NCBI GenBank assembly: GCA_947258545.1
Contig: CAMYJI010000011.1
Coordinates: 1-56,735, forward strand
Reading direction: 5' to 3'
DNA length: 56,735 nucleotides
DNA from: an uncultured Ectothiorhodospiraceae bacterium
Lineage (GTDB): Bacteria; Pseudomonadota; Gammaproteobacteria; UBA9214
The notes beneath the pieces are model-generated. The model did not search any database, was not told where the DNA came from, and saw nothing but the letters and a program-made list of their open reading frames with translations. How positions within the stretch are numbered: position 1 is the first letter of the stretch; every line of letters begins with the position of its first letter. Both the position numbers and the translations under genes were made by a program. Shown piece after piece: positions 38,725 to 48,032 of this stretch.

Positions 38725-39558
38725 GTGACCGATGACCCGCAGTGGATAGCTTTCTTCAAGTGGGCCCTGCCGCAGCTGCGCATGCGCTGGGCCGGTTTTC
38801 GCAAGGTCCGCGGCCAGGTGCAGAAACGGGTCTACAAGCGTCTACAATCCCTCGAGCTGGCCGACCCGGGAGCCTATCGCGACTACCTGCGGCAACATCC
38901 CGGGGAATGGCGGATACTCGATACGCTCTGTCGAATCACCATCTCACGTTTTTACCGGGACCAGGGGCTATATACGCTACTTGCCGGACAGCTCCTGCCG
39001 GATCTCGCGGAACTGGCCAAACGGGACAAGCATGCACCGCTGCGCATCTGGAGTGCCGGCTGTGGCTCCGGTGAGGAGCCCTATTCAGTTTCGATCCTGT
39101 GGACGCTGCAACTCAGACAGCGCTATCCGGACACGGAGCTGATAATCCTGGCAACCGATACCGATCGGAATCAGCTCACGCGTGCCCGCAAGGCCTGCTA
39201 CCCCTTCAGCAGTCTCAAGGATCTGCCGCCGGTATGGCGCGATGCAGCCTTTGCGGAATCCGCCGGCGACTACTGTCTGCAGACCACATTCATGCAACCG
39301 GTGCTGTTCGTTGAACATGATGCACGCACGCCACCACCGGCCACGTCCCTGTATCTGATCCTGTGCAGAAACCTGGTCTACACCTATTACGAACTGGACC
39401 TGCAGCAGGAGATCACGGCGCTGCTGCATGCCGCCCTGCGGCCCGGCGGTGTACTGGTACTCGGTAGCCACGAGACCCTGCCGGCCGGGATTACCGGTTT
39501 TACCCCACTGTCAGACAAGCGCTGGATCTATAAAAAAAACAGCCCCCGACCACGGTAA
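38725..39558 (+). CDS. CheR-like protein methyltransferase
   Basis: About 277 residues. An N-terminal helical part (LRMRWAGFRKVRGQVQKRVYKRLQ) resembles the CheR N domain, followed by a SAM domain with SAGCGSGEEPYSVSI and LATDTDRNQL, and LCRNLVYTYYE matching the CheR CRNVxIYF box. The start is uncertain: GTG 38725 is preferred, TTG 38683 is possible. No chemotaxis genes lie in the window. The protein ends in WIYKK as CheR enzymes often do. Confidence 0.82.
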   Translation: MTDDPQWIAFFKWALPQLRMRWAGFRKVRGQVQKRVYKRLQSLELADPGAYRDYLRQHPGEWRILDTLCRITISRFYRDQGLYTLLAGQLLPDLAELAKRDKHAPLRIWSAGCGSGEEPYSVSILWTLQLRQRYPDTELIILATDTDRNQLTRARKACYPFSSLKDLPPVWRDAAFAESAGDYCLQTTFMQPVLFVEHDARTPPPATSLYLILCRNLVYTYYELDLQQEITALLHAALRPGGVLVLGSHETLPAGITGFTPLSDKRWIYKKNSPRPR

Positions 39559-39614
39559 AAACAAAACCAATGCCGAATCCCGGTAACAAACCTGACGATC
39601 GAGCCTGAACAGAC

Positions 39615-39785
39615 ATGCCACCCCGCTACCTGCTGGTATTGCTGTTATTGGTGGTGTTTCTGGTCACCATCATCCAGCTGGAGGTGCTGACCATTGCCTT
39701 TCAGAAACTCGGGCTGTCTCCCCGGGCGGCCCTGTTGCTGGTACTGGCTGTCGGTAGCGCCGTGCAGGTTGACTCCGAACGGTAA
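39615..39785 (+). pseudogene. Truncated DUF1614-like membrane protein (56 codons)
   Basis: A 56-codon reading with two hydrophobic segments (YLLVLLLLVVFLVTIIQ and ALLLVLAVGSAV) and the linker TIAFQKLGLSPRAA resembles the N terminus of DUF1614 membrane proteins, which normally run to more than 200 residues. It stops soon after the second helix (VQVDSER). It may be a decayed gene or an unrelated small membrane protein; the family match is from memory. Confidence 0.4.
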
Positions 39786-39875
39786 ATCCAGGGCGCCGGA
39801 CCATCGACGTATCACTGCTATAATTTCTGTTAGGCCGTCGGCTGTACGCTGCCATGATCGCTATGCGGTAATCCC

Positions 39876-41096
39876 ATGAAACGCCGGGACTTCATCAAAT
39901 ATTCCACGCTCGCGCCACTGACCGCCGCACTCCCGCACCAGGGCTTCACCATGCCAGCGCAATCCAAACGACAGAATCGGCAGTCAAAAGATGCGGTCAC
40001 CCTGTGCGTCGCCGGTGACGTCATGACGGGTCGCGGCATCGACCAGGTACTCCCCCATCCCGGTGACCCGGGTATCTTCGAACCCTACAGCCGCTCGGCG
40101 CAGGATTATCTACGCCTGGCCGAGCGGGCCAACGGCCCGATTCCCCGGCCGGTGGACTTCGCCTATATCTGGGGGGACACGCTGGCGCTCCTCGATGAGG
40201 CGGCGCCCGATGTGCGCATCATCAATCTGGAAACAGCAGTCACCCGCCGGGGTGAACCCTGGCCACGCAAGGGTATCCAGTACCGTATGCACCCGGACAA
40301 CATCCCCTGCCTCAGTGCCGCGGCAATCGACTGCTGCGTGCTGGCCAACAACCACGTCCTGGATTGGGGGTATGCGGGGCTCGAGGAGACCCTGTCTAGC
40401 CTGAGCGGGTTTGGATTGACGACCGTGGGTGCGGGCACGAACCGCACCGCGGCGCAGCAGCCGGCGGTGTTTGTCCTGCCCGGTGGAGGCCGGGTACTGG
40501 TGTTCGCCTGGGGCCTGCCGAGCAGCGGTATCCCCGTGGCCTGGGCCGCGACAGCCCGCAAGCCGGGTGTCAACCTGCTGCCGGATCTCTCGGAGAATGC
40601 ACTCCGCGAGGTTGCCGATTCCGTGGCCGCACACCGGCGAGCCGGCGACGTGGTGATGGTCTCACTGCATTGGGGTGGCAACTGGGGCTATCCGATCCCG
40701 GAGGAACACCGCCGGTTTGCCCATGCACTCATCGATGCCAACTCAGTGGACCTGGTCCACGGCCATTCCTCGCATCATCCCCTCGGCATCGAGGTCTATC
40801 GGGGCAAGCCCGTCATCTACGGTTGTGGTGACCTGATCGATGACTATGAAGGGATCAGTGGTCACGAGGAGTTCCGGATCGATCTCGCCCTGCTCTACCT
40901 GGTGACGCTGGACCGTGACAGCGGTGAGTTGCGGCGCCTGGAAATGTTCCCGATGCAACGCCGGAAGTTCCGACTCAACCGGGCGGTCCGCAAGGACAAC
41001 GACTGGTTGCGAGCGGCACTGGACCGGGAGAGCCGTCCGCTGGGAGCGCGGGTCGTGCGATCGGGAAATGCCGCCCTGCGGCTGCGGTGGGACTAA
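39876..41096 (+). CDS. CapA-family protein with Tat-like signal (PGA biosynthesis type)
   Basis: 406 residues. The N terminus MKRRDFIKYS with a hydrophobic stretch resembles a twin-arginine signal. The metallophosphoesterase-like CapA domain has CVAGDVMTGRG, INLETAVT, ANNHVLDWG and a later SLHWGGNWGY and HGHSSHHPLG. CapA proteins are linked to poly-gamma-glutamate capsules, but many, like this lone gene, act in unknown periplasmic hydrolysis. No capBC genes are present. Confidence 0.87.
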   Translation: MKRRDFIKYSTLAPLTAALPHQGFTMPAQSKRQNRQSKDAVTLCVAGDVMTGRGIDQVLPHPGDPGIFEPYSRSAQDYLRLAERANGPIPRPVDFAYIWGDTLALLDEAAPDVRIINLETAVTRRGEPWPRKGIQYRMHPDNIPCLSAAAIDCCVLANNHVLDWGYAGLEETLSSLSGFGLTTVGAGTNRTAAQQPAVFVLPGGGRVLVFAWGLPSSGIPVAWAATARKPGVNLLPDLSENALREVADSVAAHRRAGDVVMVSLHWGGNWGYPIPEEHRRFAHALIDANSVDLVHGHSSHHPLGIEVYRGKPVIYGCGDLIDDYEGISGHEEFRIDLALLYLVTLDRDSGELRRLEMFPMQRRKFRLNRAVRKDNDWLRAALDRESRPLGARVVRSGNAALRLRWD

Positions 41097-41126
41097 CGCG
41101 GAGGCAGGGATAACGTCACAATTCGC

Positions 41127-42200
41127 CTATTGCCCCAGAAAGGGGTAATCGGTGTAGCCGTGTTCATCACCGCCGTAAAAGGTATCCGGGTCCGGGGTAT
41201 TGAGGGCGACACCGCTCCTGAAGCGTTCGACCAGGTCCGGGTTGGCGATGTACAAGGTGCCGAAGGCCACCATGTCCACCGCACCCGACTGAATAGCTTG
41301 CTGCGCCCGTGCCAGGTCGTATTTGCAATTCGCCAGGTAATTGCCCCCGAAGGCGTCACGTATCTGGCCATAATCGATGGTGCGCTCGCCTGTGATCATG
41401 TCGCTCTCGAGGACGTGCAGGTAGGCCAGGCCGAACCCGCCCAACAGAGCGGCGGCATGATTGAATGTTAGCTGGGGGTTGCCGTCGTGCATATCGTTGA
41501 AACTGTTTTCCGGGGAAAGCCGCACCCCGACCCGGTCCGCCCCGATCTCTGTACAGACGGCTGTTGTTATCTCCTGCAGGAAGCGTGCACGGTTCTCCAG
41601 GGTACCGCCATAGGCGTCCGTCCTGTGGTTGCTGCCGTCGCGCAGAAACTGGTCAATGAGATAACCGTTTGCTGCGTGTATCTCGACACCGTCAAAACCT
41701 GCACGCAGCGCATTGCGTGCGGCCTGCATGTACTGCTCCACGATGGCCGGGATTTCATCCAGTCCCAGTGCCCGAGGTGTCACGAAGGCCTGCATGCCCT
41801 CATAGGTAACGGCTTCCCCGTCCGGCCTGATGGCCGAAGGTGCCACCGGCGACGCCCCCTCGGGCTGCAGCGAAGGATGAGAAATCCGGCCGACATGCCA
41901 GAGCTGCAGGAAGATGCGACCGCCCTGTTCGTGCACGGCCCGGGTGACGTTCTGCCAGCCCGCGACCTGCGCCTCGCTATGGATACCCGGTGTCGCCGGG
42001 TAGCCGACGCCCTGCGGTGAAATCTGGGTGGCCTCGGTGATAATGAGCCCCGCCGTGGTGCGTTGCCGGTAGTACTCCACGTTCATGGCCTGCGGCACAT
42101 TACCCTCGGCCGCGCGATTACGGGTCAGGGGCGCCATGACGATGCGGTTCGGCAAGACCAGTCGGCCGACCGTGAGCGGTGTAAAGAGATCCGGATTCAT
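41127..42200 (-). CDS. Old Yellow Enzyme family alkene reductase (NemA-like)
   Basis: 357 residues from ATG 42200 (MNPDLFTPLTVGRLVLPNRI). FMN/TIM-barrel features: MAPLTRNRA, LQLWHVGRISHP, and the catalytic region EIHAANGYLIDQFLRDG with NHRTDAYGG. This corresponds to the N-ethylmaleimide reductase/xenobiotic reductase group, which reduces activated double bonds with NADPH. The 16 in-frame codons upstream are not homologous. It is convergent with the CapA gene. Confidence 0.93.
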   Translation of the reverse strand: MNPDLFTPLTVGRLVLPNRIVMAPLTRNRAAEGNVPQAMNVEYYRQRTTAGLIITEATQISPQGVGYPATPGIHSEAQVAGWQNVTRAVHEQGGRIFLQLWHVGRISHPSLQPEGASPVAPSAIRPDGEAVTYEGMQAFVTPRALGLDEIPAIVEQYMQAARNALRAGFDGVEIHAANGYLIDQFLRDGSNHRTDAYGGTLENRARFLQEITTAVCTEIGADRVGVRLSPENSFNDMHDGNPQLTFNHAAALLGGFGLAYLHVLESDMITGERTIDYGQIRDAFGGNYLANCKYDLARAQQAIQSGAVDMVAFGTLYIANPDLVERFRSGVALNTPDPDTFYGGDEHGYTDYPFLGQ

Positions 42201-42378
42201 AAGCAGTGAGCCTCTGTTGGTGGTTTGTTTCGGGATCCAGTCTGTCACATCAACGGGTTGACCGACACCGTCATAATCGTTTCCCTATGGACTAGAATAC
42301 ATTATGGGGATGCTGTAAACAGTATGCTACACACCGGTCTGCTCGCACTACCCATGACAAGCGAAGGTTGCCATAACC

Positions 42379-42849
42379 ATGAAGCTCACATCCACGGCGT
42401 TTGAACACAACGCTGAGATACCTGCCCCTTACACCTGTGACGACCAGGATATCTCGCCTGATCTCTCCTGGACGGAATTGCCGGCAGGTACACAGAGCCT
42501 GGCGCTGATCGTTGATGACCCGGATGCACCGGATCCGGCCGCACCCCGAATGACCTGGGTTCACTGGGTGCTGTACAACATTCCGCCCGATGCAACCGGA
42601 CTGGAACAGGCGACGGGCCGCAATGCCCTGCCAGCGGGCACATGCGAAGGCATCAATGACTGGGATCGGACCGGCTACGGCGGCCCCTGCCCGCCGGTTG
42701 GCCGGCACCGTTACTTCTTTCAGCTGTATGCGCTGGATGCCATCCTACCGGATCTCGATAAACCCAAAAAATCAGGCCTCCTGCGCGCCATGGAGGGACA
42801 TGTCCTGGACCAGGCCGAACTCATCGGTACCTACCAGCGCGCCTCCTAG
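42379..42849 (+). CDS. YbhB/YbcL family PEBP-like protein
   Basis: 156 residues. The family signature is complete: CDDQDISPDLSWTELP, DDPDAPDP, WVHWVLYNIP, GYGGPCPPVGRHRYFFQLYAL. These are bacterial relatives of phosphatidylethanolamine-binding protein/Raf kinase inhibitor; the function in bacteria is unclear. No signal peptide, so cytoplasmic. Confidence 0.93.
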   Translation: MKLTSTAFEHNAEIPAPYTCDDQDISPDLSWTELPAGTQSLALIVDDPDAPDPAAPRMTWVHWVLYNIPPDATGLEQATGRNALPAGTCEGINDWDRTGYGGPCPPVGRHRYFFQLYALDAILPDLDKPKKSGLLRAMEGHVLDQAELIGTYQRAS

Positions 42850-42871
42850 AGATTAAAGAGGGTCCCGTACC

Positions 42872-44416
42872 CTAGCGTCCCAGCTCGGTGAATATCAGCC
42901 TGGATAGCAACCGTTCGACGGGAACATGGTCATCGGTGAGTAGCGGCAGTGCAGACAGTGGCGTGCCCTGCTTTGCCAGCGATATCGTCACATCACGCCA
43001 CTCGCGCCGCGGTCCGCGCATCGCTCGCAGGCGTACGGGTGCCGTGTGCGTGTCACCGGCCGAGATCACATAAGTCACGCGCGAATCCTGCGACGTCAGG
43101 TCCTCGATCCAGACACGTACCTCGCCAAACACCTGGCGCAGCGTTTTCAGCATGCTCTTGACCAGTTTCGGGTCGGGATACACGTCGACCACGTTGAGGG
43201 TATAGAGCCCATCAGGCGCGAGCCGTGACTTCACCAGTTCGGCGTACTCCCGTGTCACCAGGTGGTATGGAACGGCGATATCATGGAACACGTCACCGAC
43301 AATCACATCGAAGCTCTGGTCATGCACGCGCTGCAGCACGCGTCGCGCATCGGAATGAATAATGCGCACATCGCCGGGCTCGAAATACAGTTCGCTCTGC
43401 GCCACCGCCGTGACCTGCGGGTCCAGTTCGACCACCACGATCCGAGCGTTGGGATAACGCGCCTGCACGGCGCGCGGCTGGGTATAGGAACCACCACCGG
43501 CGAAGAAAAAGGCGGGCGGCTGCTGCCTGTCACCGAGGTGTACTGCGATCAGTTCATCCATGAGGTGGGTGTAGGGTGCAATCAGCAGGTCCGGTCGGGT
43601 TTCGTGACTGATACCGTGCAACAGATGATCGAGCACCATACCGCGCGCGCGCCCGTGCGGCACCTCGCCGGACATGTCGACAATACGGATACAGAAGTAG
43701 TTGCTCTCACGATCACAGGGCTGCAGAAAACCGCCGCGTGCCTGGGTCCAACCCGTGATAGCGACAGCGAGAACCGCCAGCCCCAGCAATGTCCAGCGGC
43801 CGTGCAGCAAGTAGGCCAGCGCCAGCAGGCCCAGTACCCCGCTGGTACCGATTAGCACGGCGTTGGTACCGAAGTACTGGATAAATAGATACCCGGTAGC
43901 GAAAGTGCCCACGATGCTGCCGAGTGCCGCCAGCGCGTGCATCATGCCGACGATGTGCCCGGTGCGCGTGTCCAGCCGCAGCGCCAGCGTGGTCAACAGC
44001 GGCGTCACGACACCGAGCAGCATGGCGGGCAGGAAGAACAGCGCCGCCACAAACAGGAAGCTCACCGTCAACAGACCCAGTTCGCTACGCTGCAGGGGCG
44101 GCGCGATCAGGGTCAACAGCAACAGGATGCCGATACAGGATATCGCGCCGGCCCCGAGCACCAGGCCGGCCGAGTGCTCGGTACCACCACGATCAGCCCA
44201 AACACCCCCCAACCAGTTTCCCAGCGATAAACCGCCCAGCACCACGCCGATGATGGCGGTCCAGGAGTACAGCGATACACCGATGTAGGGCGCCAGCAAC
44301 CGCGCAGCGGCGATCTCCAGCACCATGAGGCAGGCCGAACTCAGGAAAATCGCGATCGCGTACCAGGCGATGCGCCCGCGAACCGGCGCACTTGATGGTG
44401 AAAATTCCTGATCCAT
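42872..44416 (-). CDS. Membrane protein with C-terminal spermidine-synthase-like domain
   Basis: About 514 residues. The N-terminal half has some seven to eight hydrophobic segments (MVLEIAAARLLAPYIGVSLYSW is the typical start of fused MFS/spermidine-synthase proteins). The C-terminal half (about 270-470) is a Rossmann methyltransferase-like domain: FFFAGGGSYTQPR, VVVELDPQVT, IHSDARRVL and DVIVGDVFHD. The true polyamine role is unproven. Starts ATG 44416, ATG 44425 or GTG 44431 are possible; GAGG lies just before 44416. Confidence 0.85.
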   Translation of the reverse strand: MDQEFSPSSAPVRGRIAWYAIAIFLSSACLMVLEIAAARLLAPYIGVSLYSWTAIIGVVLGGLSLGNWLGGVWADRGGTEHSAGLVLGAGAISCIGILLLLTLIAPPLQRSELGLLTVSFLFVAALFFLPAMLLGVVTPLLTTLALRLDTRTGHIVGMMHALAALGSIVGTFATGYLFIQYFGTNAVLIGTSGVLGLLALAYLLHGRWTLLGLAVLAVAITGWTQARGGFLQPCDRESNYFCIRIVDMSGEVPHGRARGMVLDHLLHGISHETRPDLLIAPYTHLMDELIAVHLGDRQQPPAFFFAGGGSYTQPRAVQARYPNARIVVVELDPQVTAVAQSELYFEPGDVRIIHSDARRVLQRVHDQSFDVIVGDVFHDIAVPYHLVTREYAELVKSRLAPDGLYTLNVVDVYPDPKLVKSMLKTLRQVFGEVRVWIEDLTSQDSRVTYVISAGDTHTAPVRLRAMRGPRREWRDVTISLAKQGTPLSALPLLTDDHVPVERLLSRLIFTELGR

Positions 44417-44431
44417 ATCCCTCATCCACAC

Positions 44432-45180
44432 GACGAAATAGGCCGCCAGCCGCGACTATGCAGCCGTACATGTTCAGTGGCAAGGGCCAGAGATCATTCA
44501 CGCCTAGCGAGCGCTCACCCCGGTGTGACCGCCGTCGCCATGTCCCGGTGTTGGCTCGCGCCGGACGCACCCCACAATCCAAAAACAAAGGCCCCGGGTG
44601 ATGCCGATCGTATATGGCGGATAGGAGTGAACTCCGGTTCAAGGGGCCAGCGCTGCCCACTCATCCGGCATATCCAACTGATTTAGATGACATTTATTTA
44701 TCCTGGAGAGACGCCGGTCAGAGACCAAACTGGTTAGCGGACAGGCTGGGGACGTGGAAACAGACAATACCAACAATTTGGTTTTACCCCTCCCGTACGG
44801 GTGCGAGTACATGCGAGTTCCCTGGGCAGGATGCAAGTGGACGGGGCCGAGCCGAAGGCGCCCTCAACGTGCCGATGCCTTCGTTGCCAACAAGCGCACC
44901 GGCACCTGAGGTTTCCGCCCGATCCAGCCCACTACCCTGACCACTTCGGCGGTCTGGCCCCTATGATCTTCTAGACCTCACGCCAGGCACGCTGGATGAT
45001 TTCCATGGCCATCTCCCTGGGCAACGGCATCCTGTTGGACATCTGCAGGAACCGGTCACGCCCTCATTGTGAGCCACTCGGGCATACGAGGCGCCCTTGT
45101 AGACCAGCCTGCATTCGGTTCACAATGGGCCCGCAAAAAAGAATTCCCGGTTCTGTATCCATACCCCGGAGCAGCAAGTC
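44432..45180. other. Gene-poor region between the spermidine-synthase-like gene and mlaF
   Basis: About 750 bp. Readings on both strands lack family patterns and plausible ribosome sites. A 29-codon minus-strand stretch near 44970-45065 (ending REMAMEIIQRAWREV) looks protein-like and might be a gene relic, but it is too short to name. The mlaF promoter should lie at the right end. Confidence 0.45.
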
Positions 45181-46005
45181 ATGCCAGACACGGCACCTGA
45201 AAAGGTCATCGAAATCAAGAAGCTCGTAACCCACTACGGAGACAGGGAGATTCTCAAGGGGGTGGACCTCGATATCCACGCCGGCGAGATCATGGTCATC
45301 ATGGGCGGTAGCGGTTCAGGCAAAACCACACTCATGCGTAACCTGCTGGGGCTGAACAAACCGACTTCCGGAAGTATTCACATCCTGGGGCAGAACATCA
45401 CCCGGCTCAGGACTCGAGAGCTCTACAAACTGCGGCGCAAGATGGGTGTTGCCTTTCAGGGTGGCGCACTGCTTGGGTCGATGAGCGTTGCGGAGAATAT
45501 TGAGTTGCCACTGCGAGTACATACCAGGCTGGATGAGAACACCATACGCATCATGACCCGCATGAAACTCGAAGTTGTCAACCTGGCGGGATTCGAGGAC
45601 CTGATGCCCTCCGAACTCTCCGGCGGCATGCTCAAACGGGCCTCCCTGGCACGCTCCATTATCATGGACCCAAGCCTGCTCTTCTTCGACGAACCCTCTG
45701 CGGGTCTGGATCCCGTGGTCTCGGCCGAGCTGGACGAGCTGATACTGCGACTCAAGGCTGCGATGAAGGTCACCATCGTGGTGGTGACCCATGAGCTGGA
45801 AAGCGCGTTCAAGATCGCCGACAGGATTACGGTGCTGGGCGACGGCCAGGTACTGATGACCGGCACGGTCGATGAGGTCTGCAGCAGCGATAACGAGGCG
45901 ATTCAGGACATGCTCAATCGCCGGCCCAGGGATGAAACCGTCAATGCAGAGGAATATCTGCAACGCCTGACTGCCGCACGCGGCAACCGGTATTTCCAGG
46001 GATAA
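45181..46005 (+). CDS. mlaF: MlaF, ATPase of the Mla phospholipid transporter
   Basis: 274 residues. ABC ATPase motifs: Walker A GGSGSGKTT, Q loop FQGGALLGSMSV, signature LSGGMLKR, Walker B LLFFDEPSAGLDP, H loop VVTHE. The GALLGSMSV after the Q loop and the length are typical of MlaF. It powers the MlaE permease and is bound in E. coli by the STAS protein MlaB. Here it is encoded on the strand opposite to mlaEDC and converges on mlaC with 9 bp between stops, instead of heading the operon. Confidence 0.93.
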   Translation: MPDTAPEKVIEIKKLVTHYGDREILKGVDLDIHAGEIMVIMGGSGSGKTTLMRNLLGLNKPTSGSIHILGQNITRLRTRELYKLRRKMGVAFQGGALLGSMSVAENIELPLRVHTRLDENTIRIMTRMKLEVVNLAGFEDLMPSELSGGMLKRASLARSIIMDPSLLFFDEPSAGLDPVVSAELDELILRLKAAMKVTIVVVTHELESAFKIADRITVLGDGQVLMTGTVDEVCSSDNEAIQDMLNRRPRDETVNAEEYLQRLTAARGNRYFQG

Positions 46006-46014
46006 CGAGTCGCG

Positions 46015-46614
46015 TCAGGACGGAGGATTGGTAATCTCCTCGATCTTCGCCTCCATCCTGGCGAGCAGACCGGAGAAACCTTCCTTTTTCACAATCTCCT
46101 GGTAGGTGCTGCGGTAATTGCTGATCAGACTGACCCCCTCGATGACCACGTCATAGATCCGCCATTGGTTATTCTTCAGGTATAACTTGTAATTTACAGG
46201 GATCTCCGCGGTGCTGGTGATGATCAGGGTATCCACAACGGCACGTTTACCCTTGATCTTTTCGGATGGATAGGTCACTTCTTCGTTGGTATAGGCCTCT
46301 ACCCGTCCGATATAGGTATTCTGAATGAGGCGGCCGAAGAGTTCTACGAATTGCTGCTGCTCATCCTTCGATGCCTTTCTCCAGTTGGTCGCCAGCGTGC
46401 TCTGGGACATGGCGCGGAAATCGAAACGCGCGTCAATGACTTCGCGCATCCGGTCGCGCTTTACCGCTTTATCGAGTTCCTGATTCTTGAGTATGTCAAG
46501 AATGGCATCCACTGCTGTACGCACAGATTCGATGGGTGCGGAATCGGCGGATACCAGTCCCGGCATTGCCATGACGGCACTCAACATGATTATCAAAAAC
46601 AGACGTTTCAACAT
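46015..46614 (-). CDS. mlaC: MlaC, periplasmic phospholipid-binding protein
   Basis: 199 residues from ATG 46614. A signal peptide covers about 1-23 (GLVSADS). The MlaC fold is recognisable: VIDARFDFRAMSQSTLATNWRKAS, EEVTYPSEKIKGKRAVV, INNQW-like NNQWRIYDVVIEGVSLISNYR. It carries phospholipids between MlaD and the outer-membrane lipoprotein MlaA, whose gene is not in the window. Last gene of the mlaEDC block. A longer in-frame reading upstream is not homologous. Confidence 0.94.
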   Translation of the reverse strand: MLKRLFLIIMLSAVMAMPGLVSADSAPIESVRTAVDAILDILKNQELDKAVKRDRMREVIDARFDFRAMSQSTLATNWRKASKDEQQQFVELFGRLIQNTYIGRVEAYTNEEVTYPSEKIKGKRAVVDTLIITSTAEIPVNYKLYLKNNQWRIYDVVIEGVSLISNYRSTYQEIVKKEGFSGLLARMEAKIEEITNPPS

Positions 46615-46669
46615 TTTATCACCTCGCTGACCTGGTTCCCGACTTTGTTCCGGTAACACTGGATATTTG

Positions 46670-47116
46670 TTATTCGCTATTGAATATATACTTGCTGACC
46701 AGTTCCTCCAGACTGATCGACGACTCGGTTTCCGCGATTTCATCCCCTGTCTCCAGGTAATCCTCCGAACCGCCGGGTGTGAGCTTGATGAAGCGATCAC
46801 CGATAATGCCGGATGTACGTATCGAGGCGATGCTGTCATCCTGGAGCCTGATCTGCTTGTTGATGTCAAGATGGACAACGGCCTCGTACTCTCCCCCGTC
46901 AAGCTCGATACCGGATACCGTCCCGATCTTTACGCCGGCCAGCTCGACTGCTGCGCCTTCCTTGAGACCGCTGATGGAGATAAACCGGGCGCTGACAGGA
47001 TAGGAATCTTCATTGAAAAAGCCGAGATCGCCCATCTTGATGGCGATGTAGGAGAAACTGGCAAATCCTGCCAGCAAAAAGAGTCCCACAATCATTTCGA
47101 GATTCATCTTGTTCAT
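46670..47116 (-). CDS. mlaD: MlaD, MCE-domain protein
   Basis: 148 residues from ATG 47116. One N-terminal membrane helix (EMIVGLFLLAGFASFSYIAI), then an MCE domain (VSARFISISGLKEGAAVELAGVKIGTV; IRTSGIIGDRFIKLTPGG). The C terminus is short (SLEELVSKYIF), as in MlaD. It forms the hexameric ring on MlaE that hands lipid to or from MlaC. It lies 46 bp after mlaE and 55 bp before mlaC. Confidence 0.94.
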   Translation of the reverse strand: MNKMNLEMIVGLFLLAGFASFSYIAIKMGDLGFFNEDSYPVSARFISISGLKEGAAVELAGVKIGTVSGIELDGGEYEAVVHLDINKQIRLQDDSIASIRTSGIIGDRFIKLTPGGSEDYLETGDEIAETESSISLEELVSKYIFNSE

Positions 47117-47162
47117 AAACAACCCCGTATTGTCAATTTTTACGTCCTGCTGACTGACCTCT

Positions 47163-47954
47163 TTATGAGAGCATCAGTGACCCGATCAGGTAATCCCATA
47201 TCAGTATAGTCACAGATGCAAGCACCACGGCATCGGTGGTGATACGGCTTACCCCTTCGGCACCGAATACCCCGGTTCGGTTGAGGTGCAGGAAATAGCC
47301 CTTGAATGATGCAATCCAGACGATGAGCACACCAAAGATCATGGACTTGATAAAACACAGGCGGATATCCGCCCATTCAACGCTATCGTACATACCCTGA
47401 AAATAGGCGCCGCTGGCAACTTCCAGAAACACAACACCGGCGAGATAACCACCCAGGATGCCCAGCACGTTGAAAATGAAAGTCAGCGCCGGCAACGAGA
47501 TCAATGCGGCAATAAACTTGGGGGCAATTAGGAACTTGTAGGGATCGATTGCCATACACTCCAGTGCATCGATCTGCTCGGAATGACGCATGATTCCGAT
47601 TTCCGCACAGATGGCAGATCCGGCACGGCCAATGACCATGAGTGCCGTTAGTACAGGACCAAGCTCCTGTATCAGGCTGAGCGCCACAGCCGAGCCCAGC
47701 AACTCCTCTGAACCAAACTTTTTGAGGTTGTGGTACCCCTGCAGACCCAGCACCATGCCGGTGAACAGGCCGGTAACCAGGATGACAACCACCGAGCGGG
47801 CACCAATGAAATAGATCTGCCGGACTACCGGATACGGTGTATAAGGCGGCTTCAGGATGGTGACCAGGGTTGTCGAGAAAAAGATTCCCATCCTGCCGAT
47901 GGTTTCCAGCAGGTAGAGAAACTCCCGGCCGATTTTCTCTACGAATCCACGCAT
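47163..47954 (-). CDS. mlaE: MlaE, permease of the Mla phospholipid transporter
   Basis: 263 residues with five or six membrane segments. Conserved MlaE features: VVILVTGLFTGMVLGLQGY, ELGPVLTALMVIGRAGSAICAEIG, EQIDALECMAIDPYKFL. It is the inner-membrane core that pairs with MlaF, MlaD and, in E. coli, MlaB. First gene of the minus-strand mlaEDC block; 78 bp upstream lies the end of the STAS gene. Confidence 0.95.
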   Translation of the reverse strand: MRGFVEKIGREFLYLLETIGRMGIFFSTTLVTILKPPYTPYPVVRQIYFIGARSVVVILVTGLFTGMVLGLQGYHNLKKFGSEELLGSAVALSLIQELGPVLTALMVIGRAGSAICAEIGIMRHSEQIDALECMAIDPYKFLIAPKFIAALISLPALTFIFNVLGILGGYLAGVVFLEVASGAYFQGMYDSVEWADIRLCFIKSMIFGVLIVWIASFKGYFLHLNRTGVFGAEGVSRITTDAVVLASVTILIWDYLIGSLMLS

Positions 47955-48032
47955 AATCAGGATGGTGTTACAGTCGATGTGTGATTATAGGTTGTGGTAC
48001 ACATCTACAATGTGTAACAAGGAACGCTGCCT

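Noticed and set aside
44614..44940. Plus-strand reading of 108 codons before mlaF
   Set aside because: Low-complexity Pro/Ser/Ala end, no ribosome site, no homology that I recognise.
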